NCBI RefSeq assembly: GCF_014695575.1
Contig: NZ_JACJOO010000074.1
Location: forward strand, 62,001-126,000
Source of the DNA: Leptolyngbya sp. FACHB-8
GTDB taxonomy: Bacteria > Cyanobacteriota > Cyanobacteriia > Elainellales > Elainellaceae
Direction: 5' to 3'
DNA length: 64,000 nt
Below, piece after piece: positions 46,573 through 55,373 of the stretch. The notes beneath the pieces are model-generated. The model saw only the letters and a program-made list of their open reading frames with translations, did no database searches and was not told the origin of the DNA. A program made the translations under genes and the position numbers. Positions within the stretch are counted from its first letter, which is position 1; every line of letters starts with the position of its first letter.

Positions 46573-47667
46573 TTAGCAGGGAAGAAAAGCTGTAATGGTG
46601 CAGCCCTGTTCAGGGGCACTATGGAGGATGAGGGTTCCACCCAGAGCGGCCGTGCGCTCATGCATGCCACGCAAGCCAAACCCGGTAGGATTGGCGCTCA
46701 CCTGGAAGCCTTTGCCGTTGTCTTGCAGGGTGAGGTGTAGCCCTGCCTCCGTAGAGGACAGGTGTAAGTTAACCGTGGTGGCAGCCGCATGTTTCACAAT
46801 ATTGGTTAGGCCCTCCTGGATGATGCGGTAGGCAGCGGTATTGATAGGATTGGAGCAAGGATGAACCAGGTGAATGTCACATTGGGGCTGAATCCCGGTG
46901 GTGTGGTGAAATTCCTCAGTTAGGGTGGCGATCGCCGCCTCCAATAATTTTCCCTGCAATGGTTCAGCCCGCATATCGGCTACCGATTGCCGCACAGCTT
47001 TCAGAGCACCAGCCCCCAACTGCTTAGCTTCCTGCAAAAAGCTACGAGCTTTGGGTAAATCGGTATCCCACAGGGTCAGCACTGTTTCTAGCTGAATGTT
47101 GAGGGCCACCAGCGCATGACCGAGGGAGTCGTGGATGTCTCGGGCAATGCGGTTACGCTCCTCTAGAGCAGCCATAGCTTCAATGCGCTGATTCAGGGCC
47201 TTCTCCTGGTCGAGGGATCGTCGCAACTCGGCTTCTGTTTTTTGGAGCTGGTCATTTTGCGATCGCAACTGTGTTTGAAGCCGACACAACTTGAGCTGGT
47301 TCTCGATGCGAACGATCACCTCTTCCACCTGAAAAGGTTTGACGATGTAATCGACGCCGCCTGCCGAAAAAGCGGCTACCTTATCAAACACCTCATTCAG
47401 CGCACTGATGAAGATAATGGGAATGTCCTTTGTTTCGGGGTCAGTTTTTAAGCGGCGACAGACCTCTAATCCGTTCATCCCTGGCATGTTGATATCCAGC
47501 AGGATCAGGTCGGGAGCCTGAGCCCGCACTCCCATGAGCGCGGTGGAGCCGTTGGTAACACTGCGCACATCATAGTGCTGCTCCTCTAACATGGCAGAGA
47601 GTAGCCGCAGGTTATCCAACGTATCGTCAACGATTAGGATGTCTCCCCGCGAAGGCAGTGGGTTCAT
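46573..47667 (-). CDS. Receiver-histidine kinase, NarX/DesK type
   Basis: 364 residues from ATG 47667 (an upstream TTG would add five). The N-terminal receiver domain has Asp58 (LILLDINMPG) and the switch KPF. It is followed by a coiled coil, a HisKA_3 dimerisation domain with phospho-accepting His179 (RIARDIHDSLGHAL), and a HATPase domain ending GFGLRGMHERTAALGG. There is no membrane segment, so the kinase is soluble and its receiver takes input from another kinase. It is transcribed with the response-regulator fusion, six bases apart. Confidence 0.92.
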   Translation of the reverse strand: MNPLPSRGDILIVDDTLDNLRLLSAMLEEQHYDVRSVTNGSTALMGVRAQAPDLILLDINMPGMNGLEVCRRLKTDPETKDIPIIFISALNEVFDKVAAFSAGGVDYIVKPFQVEEVIVRIENQLKLCRLQTQLRSQNDQLQKTEAELRRSLDQEKALNQRIEAMAALEERNRIARDIHDSLGHALVALNIQLETVLTLWDTDLPKARSFLQEAKQLGAGALKAVRQSVADMRAEPLQGKLLEAAIATLTEEFHHTTGIQPQCDIHLVHPCSNPINTAAYRIIQEGLTNIVKHAAATTVNLHLSSTEAGLHLTLQDNGKGFQVSANPTGFGLRGMHERTAALGGTLILHSAPEQGCTITAFLPC

Positions 47668-47801
47668 GGAATTTGGGCACAATAAAAGCCAATTTACGGT
47701 AATAGTACGGCAAGGGCTCCCATAACGCCAACTTCGCTGCCAGACTCAACTTCATCATTCATCAACTCAAATCTTCCAAAACCCAGAAGGATAATTTTGT
47801 T

Positions 47802-48650
47802 TCACAGCAATTGATCGATCAGATCTAACACTTCATCACTCCTACCGGGCTCAAATTTTCGCGCAAATAACAAGTCAGATATTTTGAGTGCGTCAACATC
47901 TTCCATAGTCAGGACTCGTGGAGGCGTTGGATTGGGATTTGACCAATCCGTGTACGTCAAGCTGTAATTTGCCACTGCTTCTTTAAAGGGAGAGTTACAA
48001 ACCAGAGTTTGAAAAAACATTTCGTCTGGAATAAACGTGTACTTAAAATAAGTAATTACATTGGGATGAGTATTCAGATAATTGATCATCCATTGCACAA
48101 ACTCTCCAGTCAAAGCCCACCACTGCGAACCGCCATAGGGTACGAGTGCATTAGGAAGCTTCCGCTGCAATGGAACATGAAACGGACGACTTCGCAGAAA
48201 GAAATGCCAATTTGAGACTCGCTTCATCGCTTGATAAGCCCCTCCGGCATTCGTCCATTTATTAGGTTCCGCTAAAGGAAAAGCTTCAATAAATTGCTGT
48301 CCCCGGTTCTCTTCAAGAAACCGCTTGATTTCCGATAAAGGCCTTATGGGATAGTCTTGCCCAGAGATCAAGAAAACATAGTCATAATTTTCCTGTGTCA
48401 GACAAGCCCTCCGCAGGCAATTCAGCGTAGCATTCACGATACTGAACTGCCCCCATCGACAAGCATCCCGTTGATCCATCAAGAAAACATGAGAAGTATT
48501 GCCTAGTAACTTTTCAACGTCACTAAAAACAGATGTCGCCCGCTGATCGATATGAATAAAGAAATGATCGCCTTCTGAACTCAGCGCTTTGACTAATCGA
48601 ATAATTTGCTCAGGATATTTGTGCGCGAGTATCACAAATGCAATTTTCAT
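47802..48650 (-). CDS. GT14-family glycosyltransferase (core-2/I-branching type)
   Basis: 282 residues starting MKIAFVILAHKYPEQIIRLV, then FFIHIDQRA, FLISGQDYPIRPL and GGSQWWALTGEFVQWM ... FIPDEMFFQTLV. These are the signatures of the Branch (GT14) beta-1,6-N-acetylglucosaminyltransferase-like family. There is no signal or membrane segment, so it probably acts on cytosolic sugar acceptors for surface polysaccharide. It is a single gene, not within a visible polysaccharide cluster. Confidence 0.87.
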   Translation of the reverse strand: MKIAFVILAHKYPEQIIRLVKALSSEGDHFFIHIDQRATSVFSDVEKLLGNTSHVFLMDQRDACRWGQFSIVNATLNCLRRACLTQENYDYVFLISGQDYPIRPLSEIKRFLEENRGQQFIEAFPLAEPNKWTNAGGAYQAMKRVSNWHFFLRSRPFHVPLQRKLPNALVPYGGSQWWALTGEFVQWMINYLNTHPNVITYFKYTFIPDEMFFQTLVCNSPFKEAVANYSLTYTDWSNPNPTPPRVLTMEDVDALKISDLLFARKFEPGRSDEVLDLIDQLL

Positions 48651-48842
48651 ATCAGGAGACTTCCTCGATTGCTTCTGACAAATGCTAGACAGCAGTAGAC
48701 GGTGGCTTCATTCTGACATGAGGAACAGCCAATCAGCGTTTATCTTTCATTTCTTCACTGAACGTTGCTACTTAGATGCATTTCAAGGCATGTGCTCCTA
48801 AGACTCACTCTCCAGAACACATCCTCTCATACCGCATTGGGT

Positions 48843-48907
48843 TAAATGATCACAATAAGAAGCGGCGTGGTACTGAGCACCACGCCGCTTCTTATTGTGA
48901 TCATTTA
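48843..48907. terminator. Perfect 28-base-stem hairpin
   Basis: 48843-48870 (starting TAAATGATCACAATAAGAAG) pairs with 48880-48907; the loop is about nine bases. It lies 37 bases beyond the stop of the PfpI-like gene on the minus strand, so it probably terminates that transcript. Confidence 0.75.
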
Positions 48908-48943
48908 CCTTGACTTGATACAAAGTATGGCTTCCTCATGAAC

Positions 48944-49567
48944 TTAGGTATTCTCATGCCAATCAAAGTCCATCTGGCGGGCAGTTTGTAACGCGAGCTC
49001 TCGGCCTGCAAGACGTTCAACTAGATGAAGGCTCATATCAATACCGGCTGAAATACCTGCCGATGTCACTACATCTCCGGCATCGACCCAGCGCTGCTGT
49101 TCAACCGTTTGCACATTGGGAAACATAGCCCGCATATCCGGAATATCTTCCCAGTGAGTCGTTGCCATTTGGTTATTGAGGAGACCCGCTTTTGCTAGCA
49201 GAAAGGAACCTGTACAAACTGAAGCGGTTAATGTAGCGATCGCCGAACGTTGAGTAATCCATTCAACAACATCTGGAGTTTCAAGTTCTTTGGTAACAAC
49301 CCCTCCTGGAATGAGTAGCAGATCAATAGGGGGATGATTGGCAAAGGTGTAATCCGGTTGTACAACAAGACCAGCGCGGGCTCGTATAGTACTAGGTTGA
49401 GGGGCGATCGTGAAGACTGTAAAGGGTTCAGGCAAGGACAGGTTTGCACGTTTGAACACCCGAGACGCCGTAGTAAAAACTTCGTAAGGCCCAGCAAAGT
49501 CTAAAACTTCAACATCAGGAAAGATGTAAATACCAACAGATACAGTTCCAGAATCCGATTGATTCAT
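48944..49567 (-). CDS. DJ-1/PfpI-family protein
   Basis: 207 residues from ATG 49567, which has GAGAGGA six bases upstream. The DJ-1/PfpI glutamine-amidotransferase-like fold shows FPDVEVLDFAGPYEVF (acidic residue), DLLLIPGG, and the nucleophile elbow TASVCTGSFLLAKAG with the cysteine. GISAGIDMSLHLVERLAG is typical of the isonitrile hydratase and AraC-linked subgroup, but no AraC DNA-binding part is present. The reaction is unknown. Confidence 0.87.
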   Translation of the reverse strand: MNQSDSGTVSVGIYIFPDVEVLDFAGPYEVFTTASRVFKRANLSLPEPFTVFTIAPQPSTIRARAGLVVQPDYTFANHPPIDLLLIPGGVVTKELETPDVVEWITQRSAIATLTASVCTGSFLLAKAGLLNNQMATTHWEDIPDMRAMFPNVQTVEQQRWVDAGDVVTSAGISAGIDMSLHLVERLAGRELALQTARQMDFDWHENT

Positions 49568-49599
49568 CTTGTTTCCTCTCAAGCACTATAGAAGCTGAA

Positions 49600-50013
49600 C
49601 TATCGTGAACCATTCCAGGGAAATTCAGGTTTTGAGTTTTCTTCACCCCAGTATCCATTGAAGCTAGAAAAGTCTTCAGAGAAAGTCACTTCAAGGTTTC
49701 CAGTGCCGTATACATCATTCCAGACACAATGCATAACTCGAACTTGCACGGCTTCACATTGAGACAATGTGCCTGGCACCATTTCTCCTAGTTCATTCAT
49801 GGTGTAGCTACCTTCCAGAGAACCATCTTCTGCTTCTCTAAATTCCGTTGTTGCCGGCAGTAAATCACCTGCCGCCCAAATCTGGCCCTCATAGCGGCCT
49901 AGAGTTTGCTCCATCCAACTACCAGACGGTTGTGCATTGACGTTGAGGCTCCATAAACCCGTTAACACCAAAGAAGCCGCTAGAGAGTTAGCAATATAGT
50001 TTGTACCTTTCAC
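49600..50013 (-). CDS. Secreted hypothetical protein
   Basis: 137 residues from a GTG start at 50013, chosen because AAGGAGAAC lies directly upstream. The signal peptide (about 1-27) ends near NVNAQ. The mature domain (about 110 residues) is Trp/Glu/Gly-rich (GRYEGQIWAAGD, GSLEGSYTMNELGE, FNGYWGE) with two cysteines that may form a disulfide. The sequence suggests a small beta-sandwich or lipocalin-like fold; no family recognised. It is 32 bases upstream of the PfpI-like gene on the same strand. Confidence 0.7.
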   Translation of the reverse strand: MKGTNYIANSLAASLVLTGLWSLNVNAQPSGSWMEQTLGRYEGQIWAAGDLLPATTEFREAEDGSLEGSYTMNELGEMVPGTLSQCEAVQVRVMHCVWNDVYGTGNLEVTFSEDFSSFNGYWGEENSKPEFPWNGSR

Positions 50014-50481
50014 AATGTTCTCCTTAGAACGTTTCGTTGATATAACATCTTGATTGAATCGCACTGAAATCAGCGGCATTTGAGTACCTAGAGCTTTGGT
50101 TTTTCTGAAAAACTGGAACTCTAAATCTTCTACGTCAGCACCATGCCACCTTGGTTGTGTTTTACCATTTGAGGAGAAGGGGACGGAACATCTAACTCCA
50201 TTAAGCCTTGAAAGATTGTCTCATTCTGGACAATCCCAAAATAGTTCAATGTATTCAACCGTTCGCATAGGGCAAACATCCCAAGGTTTACCACTGCTAC
50301 TACAAGCAAGTTCTTCTTTATATCGGAAAACAGGATAAACCCGTCACATTTACCCTCTCCAAACACAGGTCAGTTTTCGGTTTACCGAGAGTTCCTTGCC
50401 TATAGAAGTGAGTGGAGGGCGATCGCCCTCCACTCTTTATATTCGCTTTCAAGATTCATGCTGCTTACTCCGAGTGCAGCA
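50014..50481. other. Intergenic, no gene supported
   Basis: About 470 bases upstream of the secreted-protein gene. Short frames exist on both strands (for example 50130-50366 minus, with a hydrophobic stretch) but none has a ribosome binding site or protein-like composition. A short imperfect palindrome GGGCGATCGCCC sits near 50416. Confidence 0.45.
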
Positions 50482-50868
50482 TTACACATCGATCCGATAG
50501 TTCAGCTGATGCTCATCCCCAGGCAAACCTCGAAACCCCCAGTTGTGCTTTGGAGTTTCAAAAATTGTCATTTCCAAATCGTGCGTTGAAATTCCAAGGG
50601 TTTGCACTCGCTCAAACATCAGGCGCATTAACTGTTTCTTCGCCTCTACCGTGCGTCCCTCTATCATGCTGAATTCCACAATGGTGTAACGCAGGGTACG
50701 CCCTTCAGGATAGAAAAAATCAGAGGATTCAAGCGGAAAGAAACGATGTGCGCGTTTATCAGATGGATACTGAAGTGCATCGATAATGCAGGAATGAATG
50801 ACATCAGAGAGTTGATGTTTGATTGGATCAAGATACTCTCTTAATCCATAGATTTTGACCTGTACCAT
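50482..50868 (-). CDS. Tautomerase-family protein
   Basis: 128 residues with the Tautomerase_2 pattern: VKIYGLREYLDPIKHQLSDV, SDKRAHRFFPLESSDFFYPE, YTIVEFSMIEGRTVEAKKQL and ETPKHNWGFRGLPGDE. Classical tautomerases use an N-terminal proline exposed after Met removal; this protein starts Met-Val-Gln, so that catalytic proline is absent. This may be usual for the subfamily. It is cytosolic and a single gene. Confidence 0.85.
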   Translation of the reverse strand: MVQVKIYGLREYLDPIKHQLSDVIHSCIIDALQYPSDKRAHRFFPLESSDFFYPEGRTLRYTIVEFSMIEGRTVEAKKQLMRLMFERVQTLGISTHDLEMTIFETPKHNWGFRGLPGDEHQLNYRIDV

Positions 50869-51166
50869 AGCCCTATATCAACAAAACAGTATTGATTAAG
50901 ATAAACAGCATTATCCGGTCTTAACGAGATACGAGAGAGAGTTATGGGACAAAGTCCCACACCCCTCTCTCGTACCTTCACGTGGGGCGATCGCCCAAAT
51001 CCACACCTCACCCGAGAAGAACCTGCTCAACTCCTCTGTACGGCAAAGCTACATTGCTGTTTAAAGAAAAGTTAAGGCCTGGTTAATTTTACGGAAAATC
51101 TGTAGAAGCTAGAGAAGCTCCTATAAGAAATCACCAGAAGTTAAGCTCTTTCACGCCTCACCTGTT

Positions 51167-52861
51167 ATGTCTGTGTACGTAGAAAATTTTGTACCACCAG
51201 GCCCCGGTTCCTGGACGTTAGAAACAACTCATTGGGCGCGCCCCATGACACGTTGGGGGGCAGATGTCTTTCCCCCTGCATTTAAGCGAGGATTCCGGGA
51301 AGGAACAGCTCGATATGGGCTATTGCTGGACTATTTAGAATACGGTGTCGTGAATGGTTTTGCCTACAACTGCGCGCATGTCGTAGGGGCACCACTCGAA
51401 GCCAAAGCACCGCCGCCAAAATTGATTTTTAAGCTACTCACCCGCTTGCATCCCCAGGTTCGCCAGCGCATTAAAGCCTCTCAAGCTGCTTTTGAGCAGA
51501 AATTATGGCGGCAAGACCTGAAACAATGGGACGAAACCTGGAAACCAGAACTGACCCGTAAATACCTAGAGCTGCAAAGTGTTGATCCCAAACAGCTATC
51601 GCTTGAAGACCTCATTACTCACCTTACGGCTTGTCGAGATGCGGTCGCCGAGGCGATTTACTTCCACCATCGGTTGAATCCCTGTGCATTGCTACCCCTC
51701 GGCGATTTTCTCGTACAAACGCAAGCATGGACTGGGCTGGAGGCTCAAACGCTCCTACAACTGCTGCAAGGAGCAACGCCTGTTTCGATTGGAGCGATCG
51801 CCGAAATTCAACATCTGGCCCAAGCCATTTCCCAACAGCCCGCAGCCGCCTCCATCCTCAATAGCCAACAACCTGCCGCCGAGATTCTGCATCAATTGGA
51901 AACGATGCCAGGGGACGTTGGTGAGGCAGCAAAAGCCTATCTCAATACCGTTGGGCTACGCGTCTTAACCGGGTATGACGTTGGGGATTTGTCGGCTCTG
52001 GATACCCCGGAGTTATTGGTCAAAACAATTCGTTCCGCCTTAGAGCACACAGTACATGAGAGCGCGACTGAACAGTTGGCAGAGCAAACGGCAAAAGTTC
52101 GAGCCGCTGTACCGGAGGAACATCGTGCCGCCTTTGATGAACTACTCGCAGAAGCCCGTCTAACCTATCGCATTCGAGATGAGCGTGGCTATCTCAATGA
52201 TGCCTGGGCCACCGGAATTGCGAGACGGGCTATCTTAGCGGCGGGCGATCGCCTCGTAGCCGCAGGCAAGCTAGACAAGCCAGAGCACGCCGTTGAACTC
52301 ACCCACGACGAACTGGTTGCCATGCTCAATGGGCAGGACGGAATTCCCGCCAGTGAGCTGGCGGAATATTTCCATTACCGCACAAGCAAAACCATTGCCG
52401 ATGCCCCCGTTCATCTGGGCGCGCCCCCCAGTCCCCCGCCACCTGATGAGTGGTTGCCACCTGCTGCGGCCCGTTTGAGCCGCGCGATTAACTTGGTCCT
52501 GGGGCACTTATTTGCAGCACCGGGTAAGCAAATTGAGCCTCAAACCATCCAAGGGGTTGCAGCTAGCCCAGGCCAGTATGAAGGCATTGCCCGATTGGTG
52601 CTCAACCTGGAAGACATGGCGCAGGTGAAAGAAGGCGATATCTTAGTCGCTCGGATGACCGCCCCTTCTTATAATGCGCTGTTGCCGATGCTGGGAGGCA
52701 TTGTCACCGATCGCGGTGGATTGCTATCGCACGCGGCGATCGTCGCCCGTGAATATGGTTTGCCTGCTGTCGTGGGCTGCATGGAAGCAACGCAGGCGAT
52801 TCCAAATGGTAGCCGCATTCGGATTGATGGAACAACTGGAGAGGTGAAAATTCTGGCATGA
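51167..52861 (+). CDS. Phosphotransferase subunit: central and phosphohistidine domains
   Basis: 564 residues related to the C-terminal two-thirds of rifampicin phosphotransferase and PEP synthase. About 1-430 is the helical, substrate-binding-like part (for example DERGYLNDAWATGIARRAIL). About 455-564 is the swivelling phosphohistidine domain with catalytic His near residue 521 (DRGGLLSHAAIVAREYGLPA). The ATP-binding domain is missing here but encoded by the next gene, which overlaps by four bases (ATGA). The pair would bind ATP, form a phosphohistidine and pass phosphate to an unknown small molecule. Preceding bases have no strong ribosome site. Confidence 0.85.
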   Translation: MSVYVENFVPPGPGSWTLETTHWARPMTRWGADVFPPAFKRGFREGTARYGLLLDYLEYGVVNGFAYNCAHVVGAPLEAKAPPPKLIFKLLTRLHPQVRQRIKASQAAFEQKLWRQDLKQWDETWKPELTRKYLELQSVDPKQLSLEDLITHLTACRDAVAEAIYFHHRLNPCALLPLGDFLVQTQAWTGLEAQTLLQLLQGATPVSIGAIAEIQHLAQAISQQPAAASILNSQQPAAEILHQLETMPGDVGEAAKAYLNTVGLRVLTGYDVGDLSALDTPELLVKTIRSALEHTVHESATEQLAEQTAKVRAAVPEEHRAAFDELLAEARLTYRIRDERGYLNDAWATGIARRAILAAGDRLVAAGKLDKPEHAVELTHDELVAMLNGQDGIPASELAEYFHYRTSKTIADAPVHLGAPPSPPPPDEWLPPAAARLSRAINLVLGHLFAAPGKQIEPQTIQGVAASPGQYEGIARLVLNLEDMAQVKEGDILVARMTAPSYNALLPMLGGIVTDRGGLLSHAAIVAREYGLPAVVGCMEATQAIPNGSRIRIDGTTGEVKILA

Positions 52862-53706
52862 CGCTGTTGAATGTACCGCTATACGCACCGATCAACTTAA
52901 TTGACGCTGTTGATGAAACCGCTTGTGGTGGTAAAGCTGTGCAATTAGGGGCCGCTATTCGGGCGGGCCTTCCTGTTCCACCGGGCTTTGCGCTAACAGC
53001 CGGTCTGGTGGACGCGATCGCCGCTCAAGACCCGGTTGCGATCGACTTGGCCTTACAAGCCTTTGCTCAACTGAAAGGGCCTGTGGCCGTGCGCTCCTCG
53101 GCTGTGGGGGAAGATTCCAGTGAGGCAAGTTTCGCGGGTCAACATCTCACCTGCTTGAATATTTGCTCACCTGACAGCATGGTCAAAGCGGTGCAACAGG
53201 TCTGGCAATCCGGGCAAAGTGCCGCAGCACAAAGCTACCGCCAGCGCTTGGGGATTACTCAAGCACCTCAGGTTGCCGTTGTCGTGCAACGGTTTATTCC
53301 TGCTCTGCAATCGGGGGTACTGTTTACTCGTAACCCGATCACCGGCCAGGACGAGCGGGTAATTGAGGCATCCTGGGGGCTGGGTGAGGCGATTGTGTCG
53401 GGCCTGGTCACACCCGACCATTACCGATTAACCCGGCAAGGGCTTGTTCTTGAGCAAACTCCTGGGATGAAGGATATTGCAGTGATGCCGAGCACGGAGG
53501 GCCACACCCAGGAAGTTGAGGTAGAACCGCATCGGATACGTGCCCTCTGCCTGGAGGCATGGCATCTGGAGCAACTCAATTTGCTGGCAACCCAGTGCGA
53601 ACAGTACTTCCAGCAAGCACTGGATATGGAATGGTGCTTTGAGGGTTCCACCTTATACTTACTCCAGTGCCGCGCCATCACTCGTATTGCGTCCCCTGGT
53701 GTTTAA
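52858..53706 (+). CDS. Phosphotransferase subunit: ATP-binding (PPDK_N) domain
   Basis: 282 residues forming one PEP/pyruvate-dikinase N-terminal ATP-grasp domain. GGKAVQLGAAIRAGLPVPPG, AVRSSAVGEDSSEASFAGQH, the GVLFTRNPITGQDERVIEAS block and a C-terminal metal-binding DMEWCFEGSTLYLLQCRAI are all visible. In rifampicin phosphotransferase this domain is N-terminal in a single chain; here it is a separate protein encoded after its partner. The four-base overlap predicts 1:1 translation. A multidrug-type carrier gene follows 69 bases later. Confidence 0.88.
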   Translation: MTLLNVPLYAPINLIDAVDETACGGKAVQLGAAIRAGLPVPPGFALTAGLVDAIAAQDPVAIDLALQAFAQLKGPVAVRSSAVGEDSSEASFAGQHLTCLNICSPDSMVKAVQQVWQSGQSAAAQSYRQRLGITQAPQVAVVVQRFIPALQSGVLFTRNPITGQDERVIEASWGLGEAIVSGLVTPDHYRLTRQGLVLEQTPGMKDIAVMPSTEGHTQEVEVEPHRIRALCLEAWHLEQLNLLATQCEQYFQQALDMEWCFEGSTLYLLQCRAITRIASPGV

Positions 53707-53775
53707 GAGGATGTGTTGTTTTTGTGTGTATGTAGCGCACGAAAAACGACCTTCTGAGGCTTAAACCTAATTGAC

Positions 53776-55143
53776 ATGAATGATTCGTCCTCCAAATCTG
53801 TTTGGCGCGATCGCGCTCTACTCATTGCGATCACCCTCAGTTCAATGCTGGCACCGTTGAACTCGACCATGATCGCGGTCGCATTGCCGCGCCTGATCAC
53901 GGAGTTTCAAACGAACGTTGCCCACGCCAGTTGGCTCGTGACAAGCTATCTGATTGCTATGGCAACCCTGCAACCCATCGCTGGTAAATTGGGCGATCGC
54001 TGGGGCCGACGTTCCCTCATTTTGGGAGGGTTGATCTGTTTTGGTGGAGCGTCTTTAGCCGCAACCTGGGCACCGACTCTGGAGATGCTCATAGGCTTTC
54101 GGCTGTTGCAAGCGGTGTCTGGGGCGATCGCTATTCCCAACGGGGTCGCTTTAGTACGAGAAGTCGTGCCCGATCACCAGCGTGCGACCCAGTTTGGATT
54201 AATCAGCAGTGCGATCTCCTTAGCGGCGGCGATCGGCCCGCCTATTGGAGGGGTGCTGACCAGTCTGGCCGGATGGCGAGCCATCTTTTTTGTCAATGTC
54301 TTGCTCATCCTGCCAGCTTTACTGTTGGGGTGGTGGGCGTTTCCTCGCAGCAAACCATCAGCTTCATCCCGTCCATTTGATTGGGGCGGATCGCTCCTGT
54401 TAGCGTCAGTCTTGGCCAGCTTAGCCGGGTTCCTTTCCCAAATGCGGCAGGGTGGCCTCCCTGTTTCGCCAGGAGTAGCGGTGGCGGGTGTTGTTGCGTT
54501 AATGGCAGCATTATTCGTCTATGAAGGACGACATCCAGACCCCATTATCCAACTGCGCTTTTTCCGGAAACGAGCGTTTGCCGCTGCCAATGGGGCGATC
54601 GCCCTCAGCAACCTGGCAATGTATGTCACATTGCTCAGCTTGCCCATCTTTCTGTCTGAACGGGCGGGATGGATGGACTCACAAATTGGTTTTGTCCTCG
54701 CCGCTTTCTCAGGGTTGATGATCGTTGGTTCGCCTCTCGGCGGACGGTGGGCAGACCGTTGGGGCCGCCGGATACCAACCGTCGCAGGTCTGGCGTTGTT
54801 TACCCTGGGTTTGCTGCCTCTCGTCATCCAGGCAGAAACGGTGCCCCTTGCTTTTTTGCTGCCCGGTTTGGCGATCGCCGGAAGCGGGATGGGTGCTTCA
54901 ATGGCAGGGTTACAAACGTCAGCCATCGAGTCTTTAAGCCCCAAAGAAGCTGGCGTCGCAGCAGGCATCTTCTCGACCAGCCGTTACCTTGGGAGCATTG
55001 TGGGTTCTAGCATTCTTGCAGGCATCCTCAGCTCTAGCGGTAATTTTCATCTAGTCTTCTGGATGGTTGGCAGTACGGCTTTCCTGTCAGTATTGGTCAG
55101 TTTAGGATTGCGCGATCGCCCTCTAAGTGAGGCACAAAGTTAG
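53776..55143 (+). CDS. MFS transporter, EmrB/QacA drug-efflux type
   Basis: 455 residues with about 14 hydrophobic segments. Motif A is LGDRWGRRSLIL, motif C-like GPPIGGVLTSLAGWRAIFFVN, and the N-terminal TMIAVALPRL and ASWLVTSYLIAMA blocks are typical of the DHA2 drug:proton antiporters. The position directly after the split phosphotransferase pair suggests export or immunity linked to that enzyme's substrate, which is inference. A decayed hairpin (GTGTGTATGTAGCGCAC) lies in the 69-base gap. Confidence 0.88.
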   Translation: MNDSSSKSVWRDRALLIAITLSSMLAPLNSTMIAVALPRLITEFQTNVAHASWLVTSYLIAMATLQPIAGKLGDRWGRRSLILGGLICFGGASLAATWAPTLEMLIGFRLLQAVSGAIAIPNGVALVREVVPDHQRATQFGLISSAISLAAAIGPPIGGVLTSLAGWRAIFFVNVLLILPALLLGWWAFPRSKPSASSRPFDWGGSLLLASVLASLAGFLSQMRQGGLPVSPGVAVAGVVALMAALFVYEGRHPDPIIQLRFFRKRAFAAANGAIALSNLAMYVTLLSLPIFLSERAGWMDSQIGFVLAAFSGLMIVGSPLGGRWADRWGRRIPTVAGLALFTLGLLPLVIQAETVPLAFLLPGLAIAGSGMGASMAGLQTSAIESLSPKEAGVAAGIFSTSRYLGSIVGSSILAGILSSSGNFHLVFWMVGSTAFLSVLVSLGLRDRPLSEAQS

Positions 55144-55373
55144 GTATCCAGGAAAAGCGACGGGATTCTGTCCTGGTACTCTCCTTGGATACCAATTTTG
55201 TAAACATTTGAAGCAATACGATTTTCATAAAAAGATAGATAAGTTTCAATAACGAACAGAAACGACTGATATAGAATTTGCGGAATAATCGGGTTTTCAG
55301 ATGTTTACTATGAAAGACGAAATACTTTAACACTTTTTGCATTGAACGTTGATTCTATTCAAAAAGGGATAAC

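Noticed and set aside
38031-47667. Full vWA-MoxR-associated ternary conflict system
   Set aside because: No MoxR ATPase or effector nuclease/protease gene is present, so only a resemblance is reported.
50096-50366. Overlapping short frames on both strands near 50.2 kb
   Set aside because: Neither has start signals; the minus frame has a hydrophobic stretch but no domain or conserved neighbour.
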